A stretch of DNA of 60,088 bases from assembly GCA_900753975.1 (NCBI GenBank), contig CAAEBC010000063.1, forward strand, positions 1-60,088, in the 5' to 3' direction. Shown in pieces: positions 26,155-35,159 of the stretch. Both the position numbers and the translations under genes were made by a program. The DNA comes from Clostridia bacterium (GTDB taxonomy: Bacteria > Bacillota > Clostridia > TANB77 > UBA1234). The notes under the pieces were generated by a model. It saw only the letters and a list, made by a program, of their open reading frames with translations, did no database searches and had not been told where the DNA came from. Position 1 is the stretch's first letter. Each line of letters opens with the position of its first letter.

Positions 26155-27540
26155 TTAAAATCTAATTTTATCTTCCAAGAATTTTTCAAGTTCGCTAATT
26201 GGAAGTCTGATTTGTTCCATAGTGTCTCTATCTCTTACTGTTACAGAATTATCTTCTAATGTGTCAAAATCAACTGTTATACAATAAGGTGTACCAATTT
26301 CGTCTTCTCTTCTATATCTTTTTCCAATACTTCCTGATTCATCATATTCCATATTAAATTTCTTAGAAAGTTCATCAAATACTTCTGTAGCTTTTTCACT
26401 TAATTTTTTAGAAAGTGGCAATACTGCTGCTTTATATGGAGCTAATGCTGGATGTAAATGTAATACTGTTCTTACATCTCCTTCAGCAATTTCTTGTTCT
26501 TCGTAGGCATCACAAAGTGCTACTAAGCAAACTCTATCAACACCAACAGCTGGCTCAACGCAATAAGGAATATATTTTTCATTTGTTTCAGGGTCTAGGT
26601 AAGACAAATCAACTCCAGAAGCCTCTGAATGTCTAGATAAATCGTAGTCTGTTCTGTCTGCAATTCCCCAAAGCTCACCCCAACCAAATGGGAATAAATA
26701 TTCAATATCTGTTGTAGCTTTACTATAAAAAGAAAGCTCTTCTTTTTCATGATCTCTCATTCTTAAGTTTTCTTCTTTGATACCTAAAGATAAAAGCCAA
26801 TTCTTACAGAAATCTTTCCAATAAGCAAACCACTCTAAATCAGTTCCAGGTTTGCAGAAAAATTCAAGTTCCATTTGCTCAAATTCTCTTGTTCTAAAAA
26901 TAAAATTACCAGGTGTAATTTCATTTCTAAAAGAACGGCCCATTTGACCAATACCCATAGGCATTCTGCCTCTCATTGCTCTTTGAACGTTTTTGAAATT
27001 AACAAACATACCTTGAGCTGTTTCTGGTCTTAAATAAACTTCTGATTTTGCATCTTCAGTTACTCCCATAAACGTTTTAAACATAAGGTTAAACTTTCTA
27101 ATGTCTGTAAAATCTGTCTTACCACAGTCTGGGCAAGGTATTTTATTTTTGTTGATAAAATCAACTAATTGCTCGTTTGTCCATCCGTCTAAACCTGAAA
27201 TTTGCTCTCCGTTTTTAAATGACCATTCTTCAATTAATTTATCTGCTCTGTGTCTAGTCTTACAAGCTTTACAATCAATAAGTGGATCACTAAACCCCCC
27301 AACGTGACCTGTAGTAACCCAAACTTGAGGATTCATAATAATAGCTGCATCAATACCTGTGTTGTGTTTATTTTCTCTAATGAATTTTTGCCACCAAGCA
27401 TCCTTTACGTTTTTCTTTAATTCTGCACCTAAAGGACCGTAATCCCAAGAATTAGCAAGACCACCATATATTTCCGATCCTGGAAATACAAATCCTCTAT
27501 TCTTACAAAGTGCTACAATCTTATCCATACTTTTTTCCAT
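26155..27540 (-). CDS. glyQS: Glycyl-tRNA synthetase, single-chain type
   Basis: A class II alpha2-type enzyme. MEKSMDKIVALCKNRGFVFP and GSEIYGGLANSWDYGPLGAE (motif 1 region), YLRPETAQGMFVNFKNV and RSFRNEITPGNFIFRTREFE (motif 2), SGVDLSY, and EPAVGVDRVCLV (motif 3) are all present. The C-terminal anticodon-binding domain follows. Two Cys pairs (CKAC, CPDCG) form a zinc site. About 461 residues. The ATG at 27540 follows AAAGGAG. It is controlled by the T-box just upstream. Confidence 0.97.
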   Translation of the reverse strand: MEKSMDKIVALCKNRGFVFPGSEIYGGLANSWDYGPLGAELKKNVKDAWWQKFIRENKHNTGIDAAIIMNPQVWVTTGHVGGFSDPLIDCKACKTRHRADKLIEEWSFKNGEQISGLDGWTNEQLVDFINKNKIPCPDCGKTDFTDIRKFNLMFKTFMGVTEDAKSEVYLRPETAQGMFVNFKNVQRAMRGRMPMGIGQMGRSFRNEITPGNFIFRTREFEQMELEFFCKPGTDLEWFAYWKDFCKNWLLSLGIKEENLRMRDHEKEELSFYSKATTDIEYLFPFGWGELWGIADRTDYDLSRHSEASGVDLSYLDPETNEKYIPYCVEPAVGVDRVCLVALCDAYEEQEIAEGDVRTVLHLHPALAPYKAAVLPLSKKLSEKATEVFDELSKKFNMEYDESGSIGKRYRREDEIGTPYCITVDFDTLEDNSVTVRDRDTMEQIRLPISELEKFLEDKIRF

Positions 27541-27587
27541 TAAAAAAACTCCTTTCTTTTTATGTGTGCAAGGGTATTTATGACAAC

Positions 27588-27815
27588 AAAAAAGCCCTAG
27601 CCACAAATAATCTTGTAGCTAGGGACGAAATAACTATTCCGCGGTTCCACCCTAGTTAGTAAATATCTTTCAATTTACTCACCTCAAAATATACACTCAC
27701 TCCAAAGCGCCATTCACTAAGCTATTTTACTTGTTTACACCAACCACAAGCTCTCTAGAAAAATAAAACTTTAGCTACTCCTCTTTTTCAACGTGAATCT
27801 CAATCTACAACCAAT
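27588..27815 (-). promoter_or_regulatory. T-box riboswitch of glyQS
   Basis: On the minus strand the leader has AGAGAGC (AG-box), GGTTGGTG, a candidate Gly specifier GGC (27709-27711), the T-box GGGTGGAACCGCGG near 27640-27653, and a terminator stem GTCCCTAGCTAC.../...GTGGCTAGGGC followed by T residues (about 27588-27625). Uncharged tRNA-Gly should stabilise the antiterminator and switch on glyQS. Confidence 0.93.
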
Positions 27816-27845
27816 TATATTCAACTATACATAAAAAGTCAAGAA

Positions 27846-27880
27846 AAAAATGCCAGAGAGGTTAATCTCTAGCATTTTTG
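27846..27880 (-). terminator. Terminator after small paralogue A
   Basis: ATGCCAGAGA pairs with TCTCTAGCAT, followed by T residues on the minus strand. Confidence 0.65.
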
Positions 27881-27887
27881 TGGATAA

Positions 27888-28106
27888 TCAGTACTCGTCG
27901 CTTTCACCCGCAATCTCAAGGATTGTATCAGAAAGCTCGAAATACTCTGACATCGTCAGATATCCCTCGGGACGATCATGAACCGCCGCACGGCGAAAAT
28001 GCATCGCACGTTCACGGTTCCCACCGAGATCGTGTTCGTCAGCCAAAGACCGACAAACATCCTGTTTGGTCATGCTAATGAGCCTGCACTCGATTTCCTT
28101 ACGCAT
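27888..28106 (-). CDS. Small hypothetical protein, tandem paralogue A
   Basis: Seventy-two residues. AAGGAGG lies nine bases before the ATG. The core VCRSLADEHD...AMHFRRAAVHDRP is shared with the next gene upstream (28249-28470), so the two are diverged tandem copies. The Ala/Arg-rich helical core looks like a tetratricopeptide-type helix pair (a guess). Codon use is clearly more GC-rich than the flanking genes. Each copy has its own ribosome site and terminator. Confidence 0.6.
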   Translation of the reverse strand: MRKEIECRLISMTKQDVCRSLADEHDLGGNRERAMHFRRAAVHDRPEGYLTMSEYFELSDTILEIAGESDEY

Positions 28107-28199
28107 TGTGTCATCCTCCTTAACCTAATTGGTCGCTGTATTGAAACGGGTTACTATAGGATAATTATAGCACTTTTGAAAGATTATGTCAACACAACA

Positions 28200-28235
28200 A
28201 AATCAAAAGGCGCCAGAGAAACTAATCCCTGACAC
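28200..28235 (-). terminator. Terminator after small paralogue B
   Basis: GGTGTCAGGGA and TTTCTCTGGCGCC pair imperfectly on the minus strand and are followed by TTTTG. The hairpin resembles the one after paralogue A. Confidence 0.5.
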
Positions 28236-28248
28236 CCTGTGCACTCTC

Positions 28249-28470
28249 TTATCCGTCGGTAGCCTCAACGTCGCGCTGGAGTTCACGGAGCAAGTTCACC
28301 GCCTGCTTATAAGCCCATGCCGGCAGTCTTTCCAGAGGTTTGTCCGAAGCCATCGCACGTCGAAAAACCATCGCCATTTCGGGTTGCTGTTCACCATCAT
28401 GCCAATCTGCAAGCATCTGACAGACACCACGAATTCTTCCGAGCCTTACCGATTCATTCGCTTTTTCCAT
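28249..28470 (-). CDS. Small hypothetical protein, tandem paralogue B
   Basis: Seventy-three residues from ATG 28470 (GGAGG eight to nine bases upstream; an earlier in-frame TTG overlaps it). VCQMLADWHD...AMVFRRAMASDKP aligns with paralogue A. No known family recognised. Atypical GC-rich codons again. Function unknown. Confidence 0.6.
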   Translation of the reverse strand: MEKANESVRLGRIRGVCQMLADWHDGEQQPEMAMVFRRAMASDKPLERLPAWAYKQAVNLLRELQRDVEATDG

Positions 28471-28648
28471 AACACAATCCTCCAATTAGATTATTGTTCC
28501 TAAAACTAAACTCGGTCTACAATTGCATTCTACCATAGTATTAAAATTATGTCAACATATATTTAAAATCTATTACTTTAAAGAAGTAAGAAAAGTATAT
28601 TATAAAACAAAATTTCTTCAAAAATGCTTTTCTAAACAAACTTTACTC

Positions 28649-29374
28649 TCACTCATTCATAATAGCCTTAACTTCTTCTTCCGTCAAATATCTCCATTTT
28701 CCTCTTTCTACACCTTCACAAGTTATTCCACCAACAGCTTGTCTTTTTAGTGCAATAACTGAAAGCCCTATTGCTTCGCACATTTTCCTTACTTGCCTAT
28801 TACGTCCCTCATGTATTTCTACCAAAATTCTAGAAATATCATTAACATTATCTTTTAGCAAAAGCTCAACCTTTGCAGGAGAAGTAATATAATCTTCTAT
28901 CTTAACTCCATGTCTTAATTTTTCTAAATCTTTATCTAGCGGTACACCTCTTACCTTTACTATGTAAGTTTTTGTTGTTTCATGTTTTGGATGAGTAACC
29001 TTATATACAAAATCACCATCATTTGAAAAAAGCAAAAGTCCTGATGTGAACATATCTAGTCTTCCAACTGGCACAACTTTTTCCTTAACTCCATCTAAAA
29101 GCTCCATAACAGTTGGTCTTCCTCTTTCATCAGATGCTGTTGTAACATATCCAACAGGTTTATTTAATAATATATAGACCTTTTTTTCTTCTTTAAGTTC
29201 AATATCTTTTCCATCCAATGTAACTTTATCTTTTCCCGGCACGACCTTTGTTCCAAGCTCTGTCACAGTAACTCCATTTACTTTTACTTTTCCTTCTAAA
29301 ATTAGCTCTTCAGATTTTCTTCTAGAAGCAACACCACTACTCGCAAGAAATTTTTGAAGCCTTACTTCTTCCAT
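28649..29374 (-). CDS. rluB: 23S rRNA pseudouridine synthase, RsuA/RluB family
   Basis: An N-terminal S4 RNA-binding domain (RLQKFLASSGVASRRKSEEL) is followed by the catalytic domain with GRLDMFTSGLLLFSNDGDF, where the Asp is catalytic, and GRNRQVRKMCEAIG. Length 241 matches RluB. It probably makes a pseudouridine in helix 89/90 of 23S rRNA. RluB versus RsuA/RluE cannot be fully settled by eye. Confidence 0.9.
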   Translation of the reverse strand: MEEVRLQKFLASSGVASRRKSEELILEGKVKVNGVTVTELGTKVVPGKDKVTLDGKDIELKEEKKVYILLNKPVGYVTTASDERGRPTVMELLDGVKEKVVPVGRLDMFTSGLLLFSNDGDFVYKVTHPKHETTKTYIVKVRGVPLDKDLEKLRHGVKIEDYITSPAKVELLLKDNVNDISRILVEIHEGRNRQVRKMCEAIGLSVIALKRQAVGGITCEGVERGKWRYLTEEEVKAIMNE

Positions 29375-29511
29375 CTTTATCTTCCTTTCTGTCCTAGATT
29401 AACCTAATTGAATAATTTTTATTTTTTGACACATAATATTTTCGTGAATCATAATATATCATAGATATCCATTTTCCATGAAAGCCATGGCTTTTGTGGT
29501 TAATATAGATT

Positions 29512-29552
29512 GTCGGACCTAAAAAATGTAAAACACTTTTTAAGTCCGACGT
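29512..29552 (-). terminator. Terminator after hisS
   Basis: GTCGGACcTAAAAA and a matching TTTTTAAGTCCGAC arm flank a short loop, just after the hisS stop. It closes the trmR-DUF218-trhP-hisS run. Confidence 0.65.
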
Positions 29553-29561
29553 TTTATTTAA

Positions 29562-30845
29562 TTAAATCTCGTCTATATTTTTTAATTCTTGTTCACCTGT
29601 AATCATATTTTTTACAGTAACTTTATTTTGAGCAACTTCGTCTTCACCTATAATTATTACATAAGGAACATTTTGCTTATTTGCATAATTCATTTTCTTC
29701 TTCATAGATTTATTATCGAAATAAATCTCAACATTTATACCTTTTAAACGAAGTTTTGTAGCTACTTCTATAGGATAAGACAAGTCTTCCACCATAGGAA
29801 TTATAAGATATTCCGAAATAGATGATTTTTTATTTTCTATTAGCTTATATTCAGTAAGTACGTAGAAAAGTCTAGTAAGACCAATAGAAATACCAACTCC
29901 AGGTAATTTTTTGTCTGTATAAAATTCAGCTAAATTATCATATCTTCCACCTGAACAAATACTTCCAAGGTTAGGATATTCATCTACGATTGTCTCATAA
30001 ACTGTACCTGTATAATAATCAAGTCCCCTAGCAATACTTAAATCTATCATGTAGTATTCGCTCGGAACGCCAAAAAATTTCATATATTTATCAACAATTT
30101 CAAGTTCTTGAACACCTGTATTAAAAAGTTCATTTTCAATATTTAGAGATTTCAAATAAGACACAACATTTTCTTTTGTTGTAATGAACTCAATAATTTT
30201 ATTAGTCTTTTCTTCTTCAATTCCAATTTCCTTAAGCATCTCTACTATGCTATCTTTACCAGCTTTATCTATTTTATCTACAATTCTTAATATATCAGTA
30301 ACTTTTTCACTCAAACCAAGTGCATCAAAAAATCCACTTAATATTTTTCTGTTATTAATTCTAATAGTAAATTTTCCAAAATTTATTTCTTTAAAAATAT
30401 TATAAATAATGCTTGGTATCTCTGCATCGTTTATGATATTTAAATTCTCATTATCAATAATGTCTATATCACATTGGTAAAACTCTCTATATCTGCCTCT
30501 TTGTGTTCTTTCTCCACGATAAACTTTTCCTATTTGATATCTTCTAAAAGGAAAAGCTAAATCGTTATAATTTTTTGCCACATATTTAGCAAGTGGAACA
30601 GTCAAGTCAAATCTTAAAGATAAATCTGTATCACCTTTATTAAATCTATATATTTGCTTTTCTGTTTCTCCACCAGCCTTTGCAAGAAGTACCTCCGAAC
30701 TTTCAATAATAGGTGTATCAATAGGCAAAAAGCCGTATTTTTCATAAGTTTTTCTTATAATATCTTTTATTCTATTAAACTCTATTTGTTCGCTTGGAAG
30801 TAATTCCATAAAACCTGGCAAGGTTTTAGGCTCTACTTTACTCAT
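29562..30845 (-). CDS. hisS: Histidyl-tRNA synthetase
   Basis: Class II enzyme: PKTLPGFMELLPSEQIEFNR, the motif-2 region VYRGERTQRGRYREFYQCDI, the two histidine-binding stretches ARGLDYYTGTVYE and SGGRYDNLAEFY, and motif 3 GVGISIGLTRL. The C-terminal anticodon domain follows. About 427 residues. ATG at 30845 follows AAAGGA. It lies 19 bases downstream of trhP, so they are likely co-transcribed. Confidence 0.97.
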   Translation of the reverse strand: MSKVEPKTLPGFMELLPSEQIEFNRIKDIIRKTYEKYGFLPIDTPIIESSEVLLAKAGGETEKQIYRFNKGDTDLSLRFDLTVPLAKYVAKNYNDLAFPFRRYQIGKVYRGERTQRGRYREFYQCDIDIIDNENLNIINDAEIPSIIYNIFKEINFGKFTIRINNRKILSGFFDALGLSEKVTDILRIVDKIDKAGKDSIVEMLKEIGIEEEKTNKIIEFITTKENVVSYLKSLNIENELFNTGVQELEIVDKYMKFFGVPSEYYMIDLSIARGLDYYTGTVYETIVDEYPNLGSICSGGRYDNLAEFYTDKKLPGVGISIGLTRLFYVLTEYKLIENKKSSISEYLIIPMVEDLSYPIEVATKLRLKGINVEIYFDNKSMKKKMNYANKQNVPYVIIIGEDEVAQNKVTVKNMITGEQELKNIDEI

Positions 30846-30864
30846 AATCTTCATTCCTTTCAAA

Positions 30865-32097
30865 CTATTTTATTCTTCTTACTATATAACCAGGTTTAAC
30901 ACTACAAGGAATCTTTAACTTAACCTTTTGCTCTTTAACTCCTGGATTTACAGTATCAATTTCTTCACCAGTTTCAGCATCATATAACTTTTCTATTTCA
31001 AAAGTAAATGGTTCTAGTTTTTCCGGAATCATAACTTCAATTTTATCTCCAATAGATAATTTATTTCTAATCTCTAAAGTTGTAATTCCTTCTATTCCTG
31101 TTGAAACAACTACACCGCCAAATTCATAATTTGGATTAATCTGCTTTCCATCATAGTCTTGAATATTTTTATTAAATTTATTGTTAAAGTAAAAATCTGT
31201 TAATCCTCTTGTTTTAGCTTTTTCTAGTTCATTCATATATTTTTCGTAATTCCAATTTTCAGGATTTTCATAGTAATCATCTATCGCATGTCTATATGCA
31301 TTTACAACTGTAGCTAAGTAATACTCCGTTTTTAGTCTTCCCTCTACTTTTAAACTATCTACACCAATATCAAAAATAGTAGGAATATCTTTTATAAGAC
31401 ACATATCTTTTGAAGAAAAGATGTATGTTCCTTTTTCATCAGTTTCAACAGGCATCATTTCACCAGGATTATTTCTTTCCTCTGCATATAAATTATAAGA
31501 CCATCTACAAGGTTGTGCACAATCTCCATGATTTGCACTTCTACCAGCCATGTAATCACTTAAATAACATCTACCAGAATAACTATAACATATAGCACCA
31601 TGAACAAACATTTCGATATCTAGTCCATTTGGTTTATTTTCAGTAATATATTTTATTTCATCTTTGCTTAACTCTCTTGCAAGAATAATTCTGCTTGCAC
31701 CATTTTTATACCAGAAATTACATGTATGTAAACTTACAACATTTGCTTGAGTGCTTATATGTATCTCTGTGTTTGGTGCATATTCCTTCACTATTTCTAC
31801 AATTCCACCATCTGCAACGATTATTCCGTCAACACCTATTTCGTCTAGATGTTTTGCCTCTTTTATTATTAAATCATATTCCTCATCACGTGCATAAATA
31901 TTCATTGCAACATAAACTTTTTTATTTAAAGAATGTGCATACTTAACTGTCTCTAATAAATCATCAAACTGCATTTCTGTTCTTGTTCTAAGTGAAAGCT
32001 TAGATGTACCTGCATATACTGCATCTGCTCCATACATAAATGCAACTTTTGCTTTTTCAAAAGTCCCGGCTGGTGCTAATAGTTCTGGTTTTTTCAT
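30865..32097 (-). CDS. trhP: U32-family tRNA hydroxylation protein TrhP
   Basis: The U32 peptidase-like fold starts MKKPELLAPAGTFEKAKVAF. The Cys-containing signature EMFVHGAICYSYSGRCYLSD and NHGDCAQPCRW matches TrhP-type proteins, which use prephenate to make 5-hydroxyuridine at tRNA position 34. Its operon mate trmR methylates that product, which supports this over a protease role. Length 410 is usual. It overlaps the preceding gene by four bases. Confidence 0.9.
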   Translation of the reverse strand: MKKPELLAPAGTFEKAKVAFMYGADAVYAGTSKLSLRTRTEMQFDDLLETVKYAHSLNKKVYVAMNIYARDEEYDLIIKEAKHLDEIGVDGIIVADGGIVEIVKEYAPNTEIHISTQANVVSLHTCNFWYKNGASRIILARELSKDEIKYITENKPNGLDIEMFVHGAICYSYSGRCYLSDYMAGRSANHGDCAQPCRWSYNLYAEERNNPGEMMPVETDEKGTYIFSSKDMCLIKDIPTIFDIGVDSLKVEGRLKTEYYLATVVNAYRHAIDDYYENPENWNYEKYMNELEKAKTRGLTDFYFNNKFNKNIQDYDGKQINPNYEFGGVVVSTGIEGITTLEIRNKLSIGDKIEVMIPEKLEPFTFEIEKLYDAETGEEIDTVNPGVKEQKVKLKIPCSVKPGYIVRRIK

Positions 32098-32762
32098 TTC
32101 TTTTCCCCCTCAAAAATATAATCAACATTCATATCTGCCAAATAACCTTTTTTCGTATATTCTATTAGATTTTTAGCTTCATCTTTTATTTGGGCTGAAT
32201 ACTTGTGCTTTGCTTCTTTATTGTCTAAGTTCCACTCCGCAAAATCTCTTATCGTAGCACATCCAACAAACCTTTTGTTTGGATAGCATTTTGCACATCT
32301 TTGTATTGCTCTTCGCACATTTTGATACAAAGTAACTAAAATATATCTATCAAAGTTTTCGACTCTTTTGTCTTGCTTTGCCATATCGTCAGAATAATAA
32401 AGCATCCTGTCATCATGTATTCCAAAAATTTCAGCAATTTCTTCAATCATCTGAGTTTGTGCTTTGTGGACTTCTTCCTCTGGAACATTTTCTATATCAA
32501 AATTTCCATCTTTAACATCTTTTATTTTTGGCTCAAAATTATCAGTAACAATTATATGAGAACCGTACCCTTTCTTTAAAAGCTCGATTGCAGTAAGCAT
32601 TCTTTCTTTTATAGAATCCGTATTTGCACCTAAAACTACAATCGCTGTTTTTAGAAACTTTGCCTTTTTTAACTCAAAAGAGCCATAAAAAATATTTTTT
32701 GTAACCAACTCATATTGTTGCTTCTCTGTTAGCTTATCATAATCCAATTCAGACATTCTCAT
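32094..32762 (-). CDS. DUF218 (YdcF/SanA-type) domain protein
   Basis: TAIVVLGANTDSIKERMLTA is the DUF218 start (V-V-L-G with a following helix), and RYILVTLYQNVRRAIQRC is the middle motif. There is no membrane segment. DUF218 proteins have a nucleotide-binding-like fold; some take part in envelope physiology, others are unknown. It is placed between trmR and trhP with overlap or four-base spacing, so a link to tRNA modification or simply co-expression is possible. Confidence 0.7.
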   Translation of the reverse strand: MRMSELDYDKLTEKQQYELVTKNIFYGSFELKKAKFLKTAIVVLGANTDSIKERMLTAIELLKKGYGSHIIVTDNFEPKIKDVKDGNFDIENVPEEEVHKAQTQMIEEIAEIFGIHDDRMLYYSDDMAKQDKRVENFDRYILVTLYQNVRRAIQRCAKCYPNKRFVGCATIRDFAEWNLDNKEAKHKYSAQIKDEAKNLIEYTKKGYLADMNVDYIFEGEKK

Positions 32763-32766
32763 AATA

Positions 32767-33366
32767 TCACATCTCCTTTGTAGATTTACAAATCATAAGT
32801 CCATCACCAATATCTAATAGCTGGGACTCTAATTCTTTATCATTCATAACTGTATCAATAAAAAGCCTTAGTTTATTAACTGCAGTCCTTTGTTTGTGCT
32901 TGTTATAATCACTTTGAACCATACCTTTATATAAGACATTGTCTGCAATTATATAACCACCAGGTTTGCAAAGCCTTTTTGCATGTTCAAAAAATTCATT
33001 ATACTTTCCTTTTGCAGCATCGATAAAAACTACATCGTACTTTTCCACTAAATATGGAAGTATGTCTAAAGCATCTCCCTCAATAACTCTTATTTTATCA
33101 CTAACGCCGACTCTTTCAATATTTTGAAGAGCCTGCTCGACTCTCAAACTTTCTATTTCTATCGTGTCGATTCTTCCTCCGTCTGCCAAATATTTTGAAA
33201 AATTAATAGCCGAAAAACCAATCGCTGTGCCAATTTCAAGGACTCTCATTGGCTTAATCTTAGATAGTAAATTTGATATATATTCTAGGGAGTCGTCTAA
33301 TAAAATAGGTATTTTGTTGTCTCTTCCGTATTTTTCTATCTCTGCTAGCAACTCATAATTCGCCAT
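32767..33366 (-). CDS. trmR: tRNA 5-hydroxyuridine methyltransferase (O-methyltransferase family)
   Basis: A SAM-dependent catechol-type O-methyltransferase: MRVLEIGTAIGFSAINFSKY (SAM loop), RIDTIEIE, VFIDAAKGKYNEFFE, IIADNVLYKGMV. Bacillus TrmR makes 5-methoxyuridine at U34 of tRNAs from the 5-hydroxyuridine formed by TrhP, and the same gene neighbourhood is seen here. Length 199 fits. A promoter with TATAAT lies near 33400-33412. Confidence 0.9.
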   Translation of the reverse strand: MANYELLAEIEKYGRDNKIPILLDDSLEYISNLLSKIKPMRVLEIGTAIGFSAINFSKYLADGGRIDTIEIESLRVEQALQNIERVGVSDKIRVIEGDALDILPYLVEKYDVVFIDAAKGKYNEFFEHAKRLCKPGGYIIADNVLYKGMVQSDYNKHKQRTAVNKLRLFIDTVMNDKELESQLLDIGDGLMICKSTKEM

Positions 33367-33447
33367 AATTCACCTCTAACTTCTACTTAGTTCCTTAATT
33401 CTCGGATAATTATATCATATTTATGTCAAAATTGGAACAAAATTCTC

Positions 33448-33475
33448 TTGCTTTTAGACTTAATTAGTGTATAAT
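33448..33475 (+). promoter_or_regulatory. Promoter of tRNA-Thr
   Basis: TTGCTT (33448-33453) and TATAAT (33470-33475) with a 16-base spacer, 22 bases before the tRNA. Confidence 0.65.
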
Positions 33476-33497
33476 TAAATTTGTGTAATTCTCACAT

Positions 33498-33573
33498 GCC
33501 AATGTAGCACAGTCGGTAGTGCAGCTGATTCGTAATCAGCAGGTCGCAAGTTCGATTCTTGTCATTGGCTCCA
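33498..33573 (+). tRNA. tRNA-Thr (anticodon CGT)
   Basis: Acceptor GCCAATG/CATTGGC, anticodon stem-loop CTGATTCGTAATCAG (anticodon CGT, reads ACG), T-arm with TTCGATT, and encoded CCA at 33571-33573. Confidence 0.95.
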
Positions 33574-33577
33574 ATAA

Positions 33578-33620
33578 TAAAGGCCTCCAGTAATTAAAAC
33601 TGGAGGCTTTTATTATAAAA
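33578..33620 (+). terminator. Terminator after tRNA-Thr
   Basis: GCCTCCAG pairs with CTGGAGGC, extended by AT pairs and followed by TTTTATTAT. It probably also serves the convergent gene at 33643. Confidence 0.8.
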
Positions 33621-33642
33621 TGGTATGATGCCTATTTAAATT

Positions 33643-34389
33643 TTATTTACTAACCAATTTTTCAAACGAATTAGCATTTAATATAGTATTTGAAACAAAC
33701 TCTCCTTTATAAAAATTAGCCCAGTTATTAAATACACATGGTGCGTTCTTAGCTTTTTCTAACGTATCTATTTTTATAAAGTTAATTTTGATTTTTTTAT
33801 TTTTAGCATATTCACTAAGTTCTTGAACTTCGTATTCTACGTAAGGACATTCGTTGCTATAATAAATTGTAAAATCTTTATTTTCAATTTTCATATTTCT
33901 AGCATTGTCGTTAAACTTTGGTGTTGCACTTTTATCAAACTGAAGAGCTAATAATTCATAATCACCAATTTCATCAACAACTTTAAACCCATAGTGAAGG
34001 AAAAATCCTTTTTCGCCAACGAAAGGTTTTTTCTTTTTAGAAGTTAAGGTACAGATACCACTCATACCTTTCTTTTTAGAGTCTTTTATTGCATACTCTA
34101 ATAGCTCCTTAGCAATACCTTTTCCTTTGAAACTTCCAGCAACCCATAAACAATATATATACACATAATTTTTTCCACTAATAGGCACCCACGCAGTCTC
34201 TATTGGTTCATACTCAATAAAATTTTTTCCTCTAGCATCTAATTTTCTAAACACGTGACCATCTTTTAACTTATTTTTTATCCACTCTTTTTTACTATTA
34301 ACACCTGCTTGATGCTTTTTATCTCCAATTGCACAACATATATGTTCATCGTCAATATTTTCTAATGTTAAATTTATATATTCATTCAT
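33643..34389 (-). CDS. GNAT acetyltransferase with C-terminal YoaP-like domain
   Basis: The N-terminal GNAT fold has VYIYCLWVAGSFKGKGIAKE (acetyl-CoA loop) and GMSGICTLTSKKKKPFVGEK. The C-terminal 80 residues (FTIYYSNECPYVEYEVQELS then INFIKIDTLEKAKNAP) form a thioredoxin-like YoaP domain with C-P-Y in the active-site position. Substrate unknown. Its ATG is one base after the TetR stop, and the ribosome site lies in the tetR 3' end, so the two are translationally coupled. Confidence 0.85.
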   Translation of the reverse strand: MNEYINLTLENIDDEHICCAIGDKKHQAGVNSKKEWIKNKLKDGHVFRKLDARGKNFIEYEPIETAWVPISGKNYVYIYCLWVAGSFKGKGIAKELLEYAIKDSKKKGMSGICTLTSKKKKPFVGEKGFFLHYGFKVVDEIGDYELLALQFDKSATPKFNDNARNMKIENKDFTIYYSNECPYVEYEVQELSEYAKNKKIKINFIKIDTLEKAKNAPCVFNNWANFYKGEFVSNTILNANSFEKLVSK

Positions 34390-34390
34390 A

Positions 34391-34963
34391 TTATTCAACT
34401 CCTTCTAAAGATTTTATACCATTCATTATAACTTCTAATGACAAATCAAAACTTTCTTTAATCGATATAGGATTTCCAAAAGCATTATTATTTACAAGCA
34501 AAGAAAAGCCTTCTAAAAAGGCTCTTAGTGTTCTTATGATATGATTTATATTTGCATCAGAAATATCTAGAGACTTCATCACTTTAAATATTATATTAAA
34601 CAATCTTTCTGTAGCTTTTTCTTTCTCGTCATTTTCAAATTTGTTATACCATAGCATCGCTGTAAATACTCCTTTGTTGCTTGTAGCATAATCAAAGAAA
34701 ACATTACACATATTTCTTAGTGCTTCATAGCCAGACACTCCAGCAGCAGAGTCAATCATCCTTTCTTCCATCTGTTTCCAACCGTAAACCATAAGCTTAG
34801 ATTTAATTTCATCAAGACTTGAAATATGATTATACAAAGATGGCGATTTAATATTTAATTTTTCGGCAATTATTTTTAAAGATAAATTCTCAAACCCAAC
34901 CTCATTTACAATACTGGCTGCAGTTTCAATAATAATTTCTTCGTTAATATTATTTTTTGACAT
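34391..34963 (-). CDS. TetR-family regulator
   Basis: The N-terminal helix-turn-helix (IVNEVGFENLSLKIIAEKLN, then IKSPSLYNHISSLDEIKSKL) is typical of TetR, and the C-terminal half resembles the WHG/TetR_C_33 type. It is first gene of the unit with the GNAT/YoaP gene, which it probably controls. Confidence 0.9.
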   Translation of the reverse strand: MSKNNINEEIIIETAASIVNEVGFENLSLKIIAEKLNIKSPSLYNHISSLDEIKSKLMVYGWKQMEERMIDSAAGVSGYEALRNMCNVFFDYATSNKGVFTAMLWYNKFENDEKEKATERLFNIIFKVMKSLDISDANINHIIRTLRAFLEGFSLLVNNNAFGNPISIKESFDLSLEVIMNGIKSLEGVE

Positions 34964-35107
34964 ATTTTCCTCCGCAACTAATTATATTTGCATTATAACT
35001 AATTAAATTAGTTAAGTCAATAATAATTTGAAAGTTCTACAAAATCTTCAGTTACAATCCAAAAATTCTTCAAATTTAAAAACATTAAAATTTATAACAA
35101 TAAAAAC

Positions 35108-35142
35108 AAAAAAAGTGCAGATTCCTATTCCTGCACTTCTTT
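35108..35142 (-). terminator. Terminator after the 35.2-35.4 kb gene
   Basis: AAGTGCAG pairs with CTGCACTT, with T residues on the minus strand, just past the stop at 35160. Confidence 0.65.
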
Positions 35143-35159
35143 TATAAATCTCGAAATAT

